Positions 47,191-56,501 of a DNA stretch of 64,000 nt are shown one piece after another. The stretch spans positions 4,774,001 to 4,838,000 of the forward strand of contig CP088295.1 in the NCBI GenBank assembly GCA_024666565.1, read 5' to 3'. Within the stretch, counting starts at the first letter, position 1. Each line of letters starts with the position of its first letter. The notes beneath the pieces are model-generated. The model saw only the letters and a program-made list of their open reading frames with translations, searched no databases and was not told where the DNA came from. A program made the translations under genes and the position numbers. The stretch is from Svornostia abyssi. Its GTDB lineage: Bacteria > Actinomycetota > Thermoleophilia > Solirubrobacterales > Solirubrobacteraceae.

Positions 47191-49734
47191 TCAGCCGCGC
47201 AGGCGGGCTTCCAGCTCCTCGGGCGGCAGCGGCCGGTCGAGGAGGAAGCCCTGGGCGTACTGGCAGCCGAGATCGCGCAGGGCCTGCAGCTGCGCCTCGG
47301 TCTCCACGCCCTCGGGGATGACGTCGACCCCGAGGGCGCTCGCCATCCGCACGATCGCGGTGACGATCGCGAGGTCCCCGCTCTCGTCGTCGGCGATGCC
47401 GTCGATGAACGAGCGATCGATCTTCAGCACCTCGATCGGGTAGCGCTTGAGGTAGCTCAGCGACGAGTACCCGGTGCCGAAGTCGTCGATGACGAGGCGG
47501 ACGCCGAGCCGCTGCAGGCGCCGCAGCGTGTCCGCGGTGGTCTGCGCGTCCTCGATGAGGACGTGCTCGGTGATCTCCAGGCCGATGTCCTGCGGGTCGA
47601 GCCCGGCCTCCTCGATCGCCTCGGCGACGGTGTCGACGATGTCCGGCTGCGTGACCTGGCGCGCCGAGAGGTTCACCGTGATGCGCAGGCTGTCGGCCGC
47701 CTCGACGGAGCGACGCCAGCGCGCGAGCTGGCGACACGCGCGCTGCAGGACCCACGCGCCGAGCGGCACGATGAGCCCGCTCTCCTCGGCGATCGGGATG
47801 AACTGGTCGGGCCCGACGAGACCGCGCTCGGGGTGGTTCCAGCGCACGAGCGCCTCGCAGCTCGCGATGCGGCCGGCCTGCAGGTCGTGGATCGGCTGGA
47901 AGAAGAGCTGGAGCTCCTCACGGTCCAGCGCGCGGCGCAGCTCGTTCTCGACCTGCAGACGCGCGACGGCGCGAGCGCGCATCCCCTCGTCGAAGACCTC
48001 GTAGCGGCCGCGGCCGGCCTCCTTCGCGCGGTACATGGCAGCGTCGGCGTCGCGCAGCAGCTCCTCCGCGTCGGTGTGCGAGTCGGCGACGACGAGGCCG
48101 ACGCTCGCGGTGGCGAACTGCTGCTCGCCGCCGAGCGCGAAGGGCCGCAGGAAGCACGCACCGAGGCGCTCGGCCATCTCCTGCGCCTCGCGCTCGTCCT
48201 CGAGGTCCTCGCACAGCACGGCGAACTCGTCGCCCCCCAGGCGGGCGACGGTGTCACTCGCGCGCACGGCGCCCGAGAGGCGCGGCGCGACCTCGCGCAG
48301 CAACTCGTCGCCGACGAGGTGACCGAGCGAGTCGTTGATGAGCTTGAAGCGGTCGATGTCCAGCAGGAGCACCGCGAGCGGCGAGCCGTCGCGCTCGCTG
48401 CGGGCCAGCGCCTGGGCGAGCCGGTCGCTGAACAGCACGCGGTTCGGCAGCCCCGTGAGCGGGTCGTGCATCGCGTCGTGCCGGGCCTGGTCCTCCGCCC
48501 GGCGGGCCGCGATCGCGGTGGCCAGGACGTGGGAGACCGCCTGCAGGAGGTTCGTGTCGTCGTCGGTGAACACGCGTCGCCGCGTGCTGTAGGCGCAGAG
48601 CATCCCCATCGGGCGCTCGCGCTCGCCGAGCGGCACCGCCGTGCCGCTGACGACGTGGTGCTCGCGGAGCGGCTCGATGAACACGCCGCGCGGGTTCTCG
48701 TCCAGGTCCAGGAACGTGACGGGCCCGCGCTCGATCTGCCGGAACGCGGACCTGCGGACCTCCTCGGGTGGGGTCAGCCGCGCGCCGAGCATGCCGCCCT
48801 GCACCCCGACCCCGGCGGCGACGAGCATGTCCCGGCTGCCGCGCTCGAACTCCAGGACGACGGCAAGGGGAACGTCGAGCGTGCGGGACACGGCCTCGCA
48901 CGCCTCGCGCATGAGATCGCCGACGGGCATGCCGGTCAGCGCGCGCTCGCCGAGGGCCGCCACGGCGGACTGCTGGGCCAGGCGCCGCTCGAGCTCCTCG
49001 GCGTCACGGTGACGCGCGGTGATGTCCTGGGTCGAGCAGCGGACCTCGGTGACGCGTCCGTCGTCCCCGGAGATGCCGGCGCAGGTCGTCTCCAGCCACC
49101 GCACCTCGTCGCCGCCGGTCCGCAACCGGTAGGCGACCGTGATCGTCTGCCCGGCGCGGATCGCCGGGTCGATCGCGCGGCGGACCCGGTCGCGGTCCTC
49201 CTCGTGGACGAGGTCGTAGATCGGCCGGCCGACGAGGTCCTCGGGCTCGATGCCGAGCTCGGACACGGATGGCGAGACGTAGAGCACGGTGCCGTCCGGC
49301 GTGTGACGGGTGACGATGTCCGTCGCGTGCTCTGCGAGCGAGCGGAACTCGGTCTCGCGCTCGCGCAACTCCAGCTCGGCCTGCTGGCGCTGGGACGCGT
49401 CGAAGGTCACCGCCAGGCCGCCGGTCACGTGGCCGGCCTCGTCGGTCACCGGTGTGGCGACCGCGAGATGCAGGCCGCGCTCGTCGGGTGTGGACAGCTC
49501 GAAGCGGCGAACCTCTCCGGCGAGGACGGCGCGCCACACGGCGTCCGACGGCGCGACCACCCCTTCCGGCAGCACCTCGGCGATGGGGCGCCCCTGGCCC
49601 GGGCCCTCGACGACGCGCAGCTGGGTATCGAAACGGAAGAAGCAGACGCCCGGAACCCCGGCCGGGTCCACCCCGGCCGTGAGGGTACGGCCGTGTTCAG
49701 GGACAGAGGAGTCGCGCCGGGTCGGCACCGTCAC
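47191..49734 (-). CDS. PAS-GAF-GGDEF-EAL cyclic-di-GMP enzyme
   Basis: An 847-aa cytoplasmic signalling protein. Order: degenerate PAS-like domain (about 20-115), PAS (about 125-250; SLAEHATDIVTRHTPDG), GAF (about 265-420), GGDEF (about 430-590) and EAL (about 600-847). The GGDEF loop RLGGDEFAV is intact with an RASD inhibitory site five residues before it, so diguanylate cyclase activity with product feedback is plausible. EAL keeps CEALVRW, EITEHVLIED and DDFGTGYSSLSYLKR, so phosphodiesterase activity is also plausible. Start GTG 49734 is chosen from a TTGAGT-N17-GATAGT promoter ending 6 nt before it; ATG 49779 would lie upstream of that promoter. Confidence 0.92.
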   Translation of the reverse strand: MTVPTRRDSSVPEHGRTLTAGVDPAGVPGVCFFRFDTQLRVVEGPGQGRPIAEVLPEGVVAPSDAVWRAVLAGEVRRFELSTPDERGLHLAVATPVTDEAGHVTGGLAVTFDASQRQQAELELRERETEFRSLAEHATDIVTRHTPDGTVLYVSPSVSELGIEPEDLVGRPIYDLVHEEDRDRVRRAIDPAIRAGQTITVAYRLRTGGDEVRWLETTCAGISGDDGRVTEVRCSTQDITARHRDAEELERRLAQQSAVAALGERALTGMPVGDLMREACEAVSRTLDVPLAVVLEFERGSRDMLVAAGVGVQGGMLGARLTPPEEVRRSAFRQIERGPVTFLDLDENPRGVFIEPLREHHVVSGTAVPLGERERPMGMLCAYSTRRRVFTDDDTNLLQAVSHVLATAIAARRAEDQARHDAMHDPLTGLPNRVLFSDRLAQALARSERDGSPLAVLLLDIDRFKLINDSLGHLVGDELLREVAPRLSGAVRASDTVARLGGDEFAVLCEDLEDEREAQEMAERLGACFLRPFALGGEQQFATASVGLVVADSHTDAEELLRDADAAMYRAKEAGRGRYEVFDEGMRARAVARLQVENELRRALDREELQLFFQPIHDLQAGRIASCEALVRWNHPERGLVGPDQFIPIAEESGLIVPLGAWVLQRACRQLARWRRSVEAADSLRITVNLSARQVTQPDIVDTVAEAIEEAGLDPQDIGLEITEHVLIEDAQTTADTLRRLQRLGVRLVIDDFGTGYSSLSYLKRYPIEVLKIDRSFIDGIADDESGDLAIVTAIVRMASALGVDVIPEGVETEAQLQALRDLGCQYAQGFLLDRPLPPEELEARLRG

Positions 49735-49740
49735 GGGCCA

Positions 49741-49769
49741 ACTATCGGCAATTTCACCTGCTAACTCAA
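49741..49769 (-). promoter_or_regulatory. Promoter of the GGDEF-EAL gene
   Basis: Minus strand TTGAGT (49769-49764), 17-bp spacer, GATAGT (49746-49741), 6 nt before GTG 49734. Best promoter match in the window; indicates a leaderless mRNA. Confidence 0.6.
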
Positions 49770-49805
49770 GGTGGCGCATCGGCGCGTGCCCGCCGCGACG
49801 CCAAC

Positions 49806-49811
49806 TACGCT
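49806..49811 (+). promoter_or_regulatory. Candidate -10 (TACGCT), 6 nt before the membrane gene at 49818
   Basis: TAnnnT next to the ATG with no Shine-Dalgarno; leaderless arrangement. Confidence 0.35.
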
Positions 49812-49817
49812 GCGCGC

Positions 49818-50567
49818 ATGACGCCCAAACTGGACACCGCCGGCACGCTCGAACGGATCTTCGAGATGTACTCCCGCCAGTTCGGCGTGCTGCTGCCGGC
49901 CGCGCTGATCATCTATCTCCCCGTCGGAATCCTGCAGATCGTGGCGGGTGGGAGCCTCATCCTCCTGCTGCTCGTCTCGATCCTCGCGCTCGTCGCGGCG
50001 ACGCTCTTCCAGGGCGCGGTCGTGCAGGCCGTGCGGGACATGCAGGACGGCCAGCGGGACTTCTCCGTCGGGGAGATCATCTCCTCCGCCGTGCCGTTCA
50101 TCGCTCCGCTGCTCGGCGCCGGCATCCTCGCCGGTCTGGGCATCGGCCTCGGGCTCGTGCTCTTCATCATCCCCGGTCTCTTCCTGCTGACGATCTGGTC
50201 GCTCGTCGCCCCGGTCATCGTCGTCGAGAAGCCCGGCGTGTTCCCCGCCTTCGGCCGCAGCCGCGCCCTCGTGAAGGACAACGGGTGGCGGGTGTTCGGC
50301 GTGCTCATCGTGATGTTCCTCATCACGATCGTCGCCCAGCAGGTCCTCATCGCCATCGGCATGGGCGTCGGCGACGACGTCGGCCGCGGCGTGGGCTACC
50401 TCATCGCCGTGACGATCACGGCCCCGCTCCAGGCGCTCACCGCGGCGATCCTGTACTTCACCCTCGTCGGCCTGAAGGAAGGCGGCGCGCCCGCCGCGCC
50501 GGCACCGGCCGCAGACCCGCCGTTCCCGCCCGTCCCGCCGAGCGGCCCGTCGCCCTTCGGGCAGTAG
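49818..50567 (+). CDS. Multi-spanning membrane protein (DUF975 / GDPD membrane-domain type)
   Basis: A 249-aa protein with about six helices and a Pro/Ala-rich cytoplasmic tail. LDTAGTLERIFEMYSRQFGVLLPAALIIYLP at the start, SLVAPVIVVEKPGVFPAFGRSRALVKDNGWRVFGVL in the middle resemble the membrane domains found in DUF975 proteins and before glycerophosphodiesterases; no catalytic domain is present. (Only shorter parts of these stretches are diagnostic: VIVVEKPG and SRALVKDNGWRVFG.) Its TAG overlaps the GTG of the thioesterase by one base, a sign of coupling. Confidence 0.7.
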   Translation: MTPKLDTAGTLERIFEMYSRQFGVLLPAALIIYLPVGILQIVAGGSLILLLLVSILALVAATLFQGAVVQAVRDMQDGQRDFSVGEIISSAVPFIAPLLGAGILAGLGIGLGLVLFIIPGLFLLTIWSLVAPVIVVEKPGVFPAFGRSRALVKDNGWRVFGVLIVMFLITIVAQQVLIAIGMGVGDDVGRGVGYLIAVTITAPLQALTAAILYFTLVGLKEGGAPAAPAPAADPPFPPVPPSGPSPFGQ

Positions 50568-51289
50568 TGGACCCTGCGCTCGTCGCGCCGCGGCCCGGCG
50601 GGCGCACCTTCACCGCCGAGGTCGTGGCCGGGCTCGGGGACACCGCGCCCGGCGGCCGGGTCCGCCTCGACGCGATCGCGCGGTGGCTGCAGGACGTCGC
50701 CTACCGCGACGTCGGCGACGCCGGGCTGCTCGACGACGGGACATGGATCGTGCGGCGGCTGCGCATCCGCGTGGAGGCGTTCCCGTCGTTCGACGAGCGC
50801 TGCGAGCTCACGACCTTCTGCAGCGGCGTCGGCGCGGTGCTCGCCGAGCGGCGCACCACGATCCGCGGGGACGCCGGCGCGCACGTCGAGGCGGTCGCCC
50901 TGTGGGTGCACCTCGAGCCCGGCGGGGACGGCCTGCGCCCGCCGTCAGACGCGTACCGCGAGGTGTACGGCACGAGCGCCGGGGACCGCCGCGTGCGCGC
51001 GCGCCTGTTCCACGATCCGGCGCCGCCGCCGGGCTCCCCCGCGCGGCCGTTCGCGTTCCGCGCCGCCGACCTCGACGTGGCCGACCACGTCAACAACGCC
51101 GCGTACTGGACCGCGCTGGAGGAACTGCTCGCCGGTGCCGATGCTCCCGCCGTGCCGTACGACGCCGAGATCGAGCACCGTGTGCCCGGAGACGCCGGGC
51201 CCGCCGCCATCACCGGGGACGCCGCGGCGGCGTGGATCCTCGACCCCGCCGGCACGACCCTCGCCACGATCAGGGAGCTGCACGCATGA
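50567..51289 (+). CDS. Acyl-ACP thioesterase-like double hot-dog protein
   Basis: A 240-aa protein with two hot-dog folds, of the FatA/FatB-like bacterial acyl-ACP thioesterases that release free fatty acids. First half: LDAIARWLQDVAYRDVGDAG and WIVRRLRIRVEAFPSFDER; second half: RAADLDVADHVNNAAYWTAL, where the Asp/His/Asn-Asn motif matches the catalytic region. GTG start overlaps the previous stop (TAGTG); its TGA overlaps the next ATG (ATGA). Such coupling with a membrane protein and a GH15 enzyme is unusual and suggests co-expression, perhaps in lipid or glycolipid metabolism. Confidence 0.85.
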   Translation: MDPALVAPRPGGRTFTAEVVAGLGDTAPGGRVRLDAIARWLQDVAYRDVGDAGLLDDGTWIVRRLRIRVEAFPSFDERCELTTFCSGVGAVLAERRTTIRGDAGAHVEAVALWVHLEPGGDGLRPPSDAYREVYGTSAGDRRVRARLFHDPAPPPGSPARPFAFRAADLDVADHVNNAAYWTALEELLAGADAPAVPYDAEIEHRVPGDAGPAAITGDAAAAWILDPAGTTLATIRELHA

Positions 51290-53124
51290 CCGGACAGGAC
51301 GACCGCTACCTGCCGATCGCCGAGCATGGCCTGATCGGCGACCTGCAAACCGCCGCGCTGGTCGACACCCGCGGCTCGATCTCCTGGTTCTGCTGCCCGC
51401 GCTTTGACTCGCCCAGTGTGTTCGCGTCGCTCGTCGACGCCGACCGGGGCGGGCACTTCTCGATCACCGTTCCCGGCGAGGACGTGGTCGTGAAGCAGCT
51501 CTACCTGCCGGACACCGCCATCCTCGTCACCCGGTTCCTGACCCCGGGCGGCGTCGGCGAGATCATCGACTTCATGCCGATCAGCGACCCGACGGTCGCC
51601 ACGGACCATCACCGCATCGTGCGGGCCGTGCGCGTGGTGCGCGGTGAGGTCACGTTCGAGATGGAGTGCAAGCCGCGCTTTGACTACGGCCGGCGCGACC
51701 ACGGCCTGCACCTGACCGACCATCACGCGATGTTCACCACGCCCGAGCAGGAGATCACGCTGCAGTCGACGGTGAAGCTCGAGCGCCTCGGCGAGCACGA
51801 CGTCCGCGCGACGTTCACCCTCTCCGCCGGCGAAGAGGGCGGCGTCGCGCTGGCGGCCGGCGCCCCGGGGCTCTCGCCCGGCCCGCTCCAGGTCGGCCAG
51901 GTGCGCGAGCTCGGCGACCAGACCGCGAAGTTCTGGCGCGACTGGCTGCACGGCTGCACCTACCAGGGCCGCTGGCGCGAGACGGTGCGCCGCTCCGCGC
52001 TCACGCTGAAGCTCCTGACGTACGCGCCGAGCGGCGCGCCGGTCGCGGCGCCGACGACGAGCCTCCCCGAGCAGCTCGGCGGCGAGCGCAACTGGGACTA
52101 CCGCTACACGTGGATCCGTGACGCGTCGTTCAGCCTCCAGGCCCTCCTCCAGCTCGGGTTCACCGACGAGGCCGAGCGGTTCGCCCGCTGGCTCGACGAC
52201 CGCGTCCTCGAGCAGGCCGGCGAGGACTCCGGCCCGCTGAAGGTCATGTACCGCGTCGACGGGTCGAGCGACCTCGAGGAGTTCTCGCTCGAGCACTGGG
52301 AGGGCTACGAGGGATCGGCGCCCGTGCGGGTCGGCAACGGCGCCGCCGACCAGCTCCAGCTTGACATCTACGGCGAGGCGCTCGACTCGATCTACCAGGC
52401 GACGCTCCACGGCCGCCCGGTCACGCACGACGGCTGGATCAAGCTCTGCCGCATCGTCGACTGGCTCTGCGAGCACTGGGACGCCCCGGACGAGGGCATC
52501 TGGGAGACGCGCGGCGGCCAGAAGGCGTTCGTCTACAGCCGGCTCATGAGCTGGGTCGCGCTGGACCGGGCGATCAGGATCTCCCGGCACCGCGGCCTGC
52601 CGGCCGACATCACGCGGTGGCGCGAGGCGCGCGACGACATCTACCGCCAGATCATCGATCGCGGGTGGGACGCCGAGCGGGCCGCGTTCGTGCAGCACTA
52701 CGACGGCGGGATCGTCGATGCGGCGCTGCTGAAGATGCCGCTCGTGGGCTTCCTGGCCCCGAGCGACGAGCTCTGGCACCAGACGCTCGCCGCGATGCGC
52801 GAGGACCTCGTCTCCGACAGCCTCGTCTACCGGTACGACCCCACGGCGTCACCCGACGGCCTGCGCGGCAGCGAGGGCACGTTCTCGCTGTGCACCTTCT
52901 GGTACGTCGACGCGCTGTCGCGCACCGGCGAGCTGGACGAGGCGCGGCTGACGTTCGAGAAGATGCTGACGTACGCCAACCACCTCGGCCTGTTCAGCGA
53001 GGAGATCGGGCCGACGGGCGAGCAGCTCGGCAACTTCCCGCAGGCATTCACGCACCTCGCGCTCATCAGCGCCGCGGTGAACCTCGATCAGGCGCTGAAC
53101 GAGCGGGAGCGCAAGGGCCGGTAG
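51286..53124 (+). CDS. Glycoside hydrolase family 15 protein (trehalase/glucoamylase type)
   Basis: A 612-aa cytoplasmic enzyme. N-terminal beta-domain ([40 protein letters not shown]) and C-terminal (alpha/alpha)6 barrel with [38 protein letters not shown] and [19 protein letters not shown] and the [10 protein letters not shown] segment resemble actinobacterial GH15 trehalases rather than secreted glucoamylases, and no signal peptide is seen. Proposed reaction: hydrolysis of trehalose or maltose-like alpha-glucosides to glucose. Coupled to the thioesterase upstream by a 4-nt overlap. Substrate needs assay. Confidence 0.9.
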   Translation: MTGQDDRYLPIAEHGLIGDLQTAALVDTRGSISWFCCPRFDSPSVFASLVDADRGGHFSITVPGEDVVVKQLYLPDTAILVTRFLTPGGVGEIIDFMPISDPTVATDHHRIVRAVRVVRGEVTFEMECKPRFDYGRRDHGLHLTDHHAMFTTPEQEITLQSTVKLERLGEHDVRATFTLSAGEEGGVALAAGAPGLSPGPLQVGQVRELGDQTAKFWRDWLHGCTYQGRWRETVRRSALTLKLLTYAPSGAPVAAPTTSLPEQLGGERNWDYRYTWIRDASFSLQALLQLGFTDEAERFARWLDDRVLEQAGEDSGPLKVMYRVDGSSDLEEFSLEHWEGYEGSAPVRVGNGAADQLQLDIYGEALDSIYQATLHGRPVTHDGWIKLCRIVDWLCEHWDAPDEGIWETRGGQKAFVYSRLMSWVALDRAIRISRHRGLPADITRWREARDDIYRQIIDRGWDAERAAFVQHYDGGIVDAALLKMPLVGFLAPSDELWHQTLAAMREDLVSDSLVYRYDPTASPDGLRGSEGTFSLCTFWYVDALSRTGELDEARLTFEKMLTYANHLGLFSEEIGPTGEQLGNFPQAFTHLALISAAVNLDQALNERERKGR

Positions 53125-53133
53125 CGACTCCCG

Positions 53134-53160
53134 AATTGTCTATCTTGTTGATGGACAATT
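53134..53160. promoter_or_regulatory. 27-bp AT-rich palindrome before the carbonic anhydrase gene
   Basis: Arms aattgtctatc and gatggacaatt, 10 of 11 pairs, 5-nt centre ttgtt; 25 nt before the ATG and 9 nt after the GH15 stop. Its AT content stands out. It looks like a dimeric repressor operator; a GH15 terminator is the alternative but no T-tract follows. Confidence 0.55.
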
Positions 53161-53185
53161 GGTTCTTTCCCCCCCGGAGGTCCGC

Positions 53186-53677
53186 ATGAGTGTCACCGAT
53201 GAGCTCCTCGCCAACGCCGAGCAGTACGCCGCCACGTTCGAGAAGGGCGACCTGCCGCTGCCACCCGCCCGCAAGATCGCGATCCTGGCCTGCATGGACG
53301 CGCGGCTGAATCCGTACGGGCTGCTGGGCCTGTCCGAAGGCGACGCGCACGTGATCCGCAACGCCGGCGGCGTGGTGACCGACGACGAGATCCGCTCGCT
53401 CTCGATCTCCCAGCGCCTGCTCGGGACCGAGGAGATCGTGCTCATCCATCACACCGACTGCGGGATGCTGACGTTCACCGACGACGAGTTCAAGCGGTCG
53501 ATCCAGGACGAGACGGGCATCAAGCCCGAATGGGCCGCCGAGGCGTTCCCCGACGTCGACGAGGACGTCCGCCAGTCGCTCGCCCGCATCAAAGCCAGCC
53601 CGTTCATCCCACGCAAGGAGAGCGTGCGCGGGTTCGTCTACGAGGTCGAGACCGGAAAGCTGCGCGAGGTCGTCTAA
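53186..53677 (+). CDS. Beta-carbonic anhydrase
   Basis: A 163-aa enzyme interconverting CO2 and bicarbonate, of the small actinobacterial beta class (like Rv1284 of M. tuberculosis). Zinc ligands: Cys36 in ACMDARLNP, His89 and Cys92 in HHTDCGML; the Asp38/Arg40 dyad is in place, and VIRNAGG follows. Length is usual for this subgroup. A CGGAGG Shine-Dalgarno lies 7 nt before the ATG. The palindrome at 53134-53160 suggests tight transcriptional control. It converges with and overlaps the next gene by 4 nt. Confidence 0.94.
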   Translation: MSVTDELLANAEQYAATFEKGDLPLPPARKIAILACMDARLNPYGLLGLSEGDAHVIRNAGGVVTDDEIRSLSISQRLLGTEEIVLIHHTDCGMLTFTDDEFKRSIQDETGIKPEWAAEAFPDVDEDVRQSLARIKASPFIPRKESVRGFVYEVETGKLREVV

Positions 53678-55435
53678 CGGATCGCGCGCAGGCGGCGGGC
53701 CACCGTCTGCGCGCTGACCGCACCGTCACGGTCGGCAGGCTCGGCGGTCGCGACGCTGCCGGCGTGCGTGAGCATGAAGTCGACGACCGCCGCGGCCGTG
53801 TCCTCCGGCTGCCCGTCATTCTGCCGCGGCGACGCGGTCACGACGTCGAGGTGGTCGTAGCCCGGCGCCACGACGACGACGTCGCCGGGGCGCTGCGGCG
53901 GCGCCTTGCGGTCAGTCACGCCGTCGGCGGCGAAGACCGTGAGCCGCGGCCGTGCCGCCGGCCCGCCGGCGTAGCGGACGTGCGCGAGGTCGCCGGCCCG
54001 GAACCCGGCCTGCGAGAAGCCGACGTCCGTGGTGATGCGGGTCGGGAAGTACTCCTCGGCGAAGTCGAGCGGTCCGTTGCCGAGCACCCGGGCCATGTCC
54101 TGGATGTCGGTGACCTCGCTCTCCGGCGTGCTGTACGGCAGCCCGTTCGGCTGCGGGAACACCGGAAGCGTGTCGTCGAAGCTCGCCCAGCCGTAGAGCT
54201 GGTCGGTGGCGGTCGGGAACAGCAGCGACCCGCCCTGCGACCAGGCCTTGCGGCCGACCGGGCCACGGTCGTAGACGCCGAGGCTCGTGCGGATGAAGCT
54301 CAGCGGCTGTGTGTCGTCGTCGAGGAACGCCCCGAGCAGCGCCTCGCCGCTGAGCTGCTGGCGGCGCAGCACCGCGACGGGCGCGACGAGGTCGGCGGCC
54401 GTCCGCGAGTGGAACAGGCGCAGCCCCTGCTCGGCCGCGCCGCGGGTGGGAATGCGCGCGACGAGGTCGGAGGTGTCGGTGTCGGGTCGCAGCTGCGCGG
54501 TGACGCCGACGCCGAGCAGCGTGCCCATCGTCTCCGGCCCGATGAAGCCGAAGTCCACGACGCGCAGTGACGAGTTCACGAACGACGTGACCGCGTTGTA
54601 GGCGTACGAGCGGGTGCGCTGGACGGACTCGCTGACGAGCGGGACGTCACCGAGGCCGGACGGGTCGGCGGTCACGACGCTGTCGAGCGCGATCGACGCC
54701 CGGCAGAGCTCGTAGCCCGGCGTCGCCGGTGGTGGCGTCGTCGCCGTCGAAGTCCCACGCCATGAGCTGGCCGGTGAGCGAGCCACCGAGGCTGTGCCCG
54801 CCGCAGAACAGCTTGCGCGCCCGCACGTCGGCGTCGGGCATGCCGTCGACGATGACGGTGCGGTAGTCCTCGATCGTCTGCTTGAGGTCGAAGTGCGCGG
54901 CGACCGCGACCTGGCCGTTCTTGAGGAAGCCGCCGAAGGTGCGCCCCTCGACCTCCTTGCGGCCGAAGTAGTAGTCCAGTGCCGCGGCGGGGTCGTTCGA
55001 GCGCAGCGCGGCATCGAGCCCGTGACGGTCCTCCAGGCAGTTCGAGCGGCGGTCCAGCGCCCACACCTCGACGCTGCGCCCGCGCTCGGCGGCGAGCTGC
55101 ACGACGCCCAGCCCGTGCATCTCCAGCGAGCCGGCGCCGCCCAGGACGCCGGGCATGTTCACGAAGACGGCGTCGGCCTGCTGCGGGTCGGTGGGCCCGC
55201 CGGTGCGGCGGTAGCGGTAGTAGCGCAGCTGGTCGCAGGCGGCCGGATGGGCGGGCACACCCGCGGGCATCGGGGCGTCGATCGTCACGAGCGAGCGGGT
55301 GACGTCGGCAAACGGACCGGGCGGGGTGACGAGCGGCTGCTCGGTCCGCGCCGCAGACGCCGACGCGGGTGCGAGCAGCACGACGGCGGCGCTCAGCAGC
55401 GCGGTACGGCGGACCTGCGGGAACCTGCGAAGCAC
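53674..55435 (-). CDS. Large secreted alpha/beta-hydrolase-like protein (frame broken by one base)
   Basis: A 586-aa predicted exported hydrolase. GTG 55435 follows GGGGGAG and gives a signal peptide (VLRRFPQVRRTALLSAAVVL to SASAAR). FCGGHSLGGSLTGQLMAWDF holds the GxSxG nucleophile elbow; APGYDHLDVVTASPRQND near the end has a candidate catalytic His, and APVAVLRRQQLSGEALLGAF lies between. The frame switches in CCC 54716-54718: dropping one base joins DDATTGDAG to YELCRASIALD. Probably a sequence error. Substrate unknown; likely a lipase or esterase acting outside the cell. Confidence 0.75.
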
Positions 55436-55473
55436 AGCCGTCTCCCCCGGAAACTGGACGAACGCCCAAGAGT

Positions 55474-56457
55474 CTACGGCTCGAGGACGACCTTGCCCAC
55501 AGCCTGGCGCGCATCGATGACCTTCAGGGCGTCGGCGGCGTCCTCGAGCGCGAACCGCGGCCCGACGATCGGGCGCACGTGGCCGGAGGCGATGAGCTGG
55601 TCGATGGCCTCGCCGGCCTCCGCGGCGTACGCCGGATTGGCCAGGAGGTACTCGCCCCAGCCGGCGCCGATGACCTCGGTGTTCCTCAGCAGCAGGCGGT
55701 TGACCTTCACCTCCGGGATCGACCCGCCCGTGAAGCCGACGACGACCACGCGGCCGGTGCGCGCGAGCGACCGCAGGCTGTCGGTGAACCGGTCCCCGCC
55801 GACCGGGTCGATGACGAGGTCGACGCCGCCGCCGGAGAGCGCGACGGCCTCGTCCTTCCACGCGCCGTCGCTGCGCACGACGTGGTCGGCGCCCGCCTCG
55901 GTGGCGATCTGCGCCTTCTCATCGGTGGAGACCACCGCGATCGTGGTGGCGCCGAGGCCCTTCGCGACCTGGATCGTGGCGGTGCCGACGCCGCCCGCCG
56001 CTCCGTGGATGAGCACGGTCTCCCCGGCGCGCAGGCGCCCGCGGGTGACGAGCGCGAAGTACGCCGTGTGGTAGTTCAGGACGAGCCCCGCCCCCTGCGC
56101 GAAGTCGAGCGCGTCGGGGAGCGCGAACGTGTAGTTCACGGGCGCGACGGCCTGTTCGGCGAAGCCGCCGAGGAAGCAGAAGGCGGCCACGCGGTCGCCC
56201 GGCTGCAGCGACGTGTCGCCCGCGACCGCGCGCACCGTGCCTGCGACCTCACTGCCCGGGACGAACGGCAGCTCCGGCTTCATCTGGTACTCGCCGCGGG
56301 TCTGCAGCACCTCGGGGAACGACACCCCGGCCGCCTCGACGTCGACGACCACGCCGGCGCCGGGGGTCATGAAGTGCGACGGCTCGGGATCGGGAAGGTC
56401 CACGAGCTTCAGGGCGGAGTCAGGGCCGGAGTAGTCGACGATCTGGAGGGCGCGCAT
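55474..56457 (-). CDS. NADPH:quinone oxidoreductase-like MDR protein
   Basis: A 327-aa medium-chain dehydrogenase/reductase of the QOR (zinc-free) type: MRALQIVDYSGPDSALKL, GVSFPEVLQTRGEYQMKPEL, PGSEVAGTVRAVAGD and the NADPH-binding VLIHGAAGGVGTATIQVAK. No zinc ligands are seen. It probably reduces quinones, enones or enoyl-CoA. The start is set by a TAACGT box 8 nt before ATG 56457. Divergent from the LLM oxidoreductase across 44 nt. Confidence 0.9.
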   Translation of the reverse strand: MRALQIVDYSGPDSALKLVDLPDPEPSHFMTPGAGVVVDVEAAGVSFPEVLQTRGEYQMKPELPFVPGSEVAGTVRAVAGDTSLQPGDRVAAFCFLGGFAEQAVAPVNYTFALPDALDFAQGAGLVLNYHTAYFALVTRGRLRAGETVLIHGAAGGVGTATIQVAKGLGATTIAVVSTDEKAQIATEAGADHVVRSDGAWKDEAVALSGGGVDLVIDPVGGDRFTDSLRSLARTGRVVVVGFTGGSIPEVKVNRLLLRNTEVIGAGWGEYLLANPAYAAEAGEAIDQLIASGHVRPIVGPRFALEDAADALKVIDARQAVGKVVLEP

Positions 56458-56465
56458 GGCCGCGG

Positions 56466-56471
56466 ACGTTA
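56466..56471 (-). promoter_or_regulatory. Candidate -10 (TAACGT), 8 nt before the MDR gene
   Basis: TAnnnT adjoining ATG 56457; leaderless arrangement and support for this start. Confidence 0.4.
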
Positions 56472-56501
56472 CCGGCGGCACTGCGTGCGAAGGTGTGGTC
56501 C

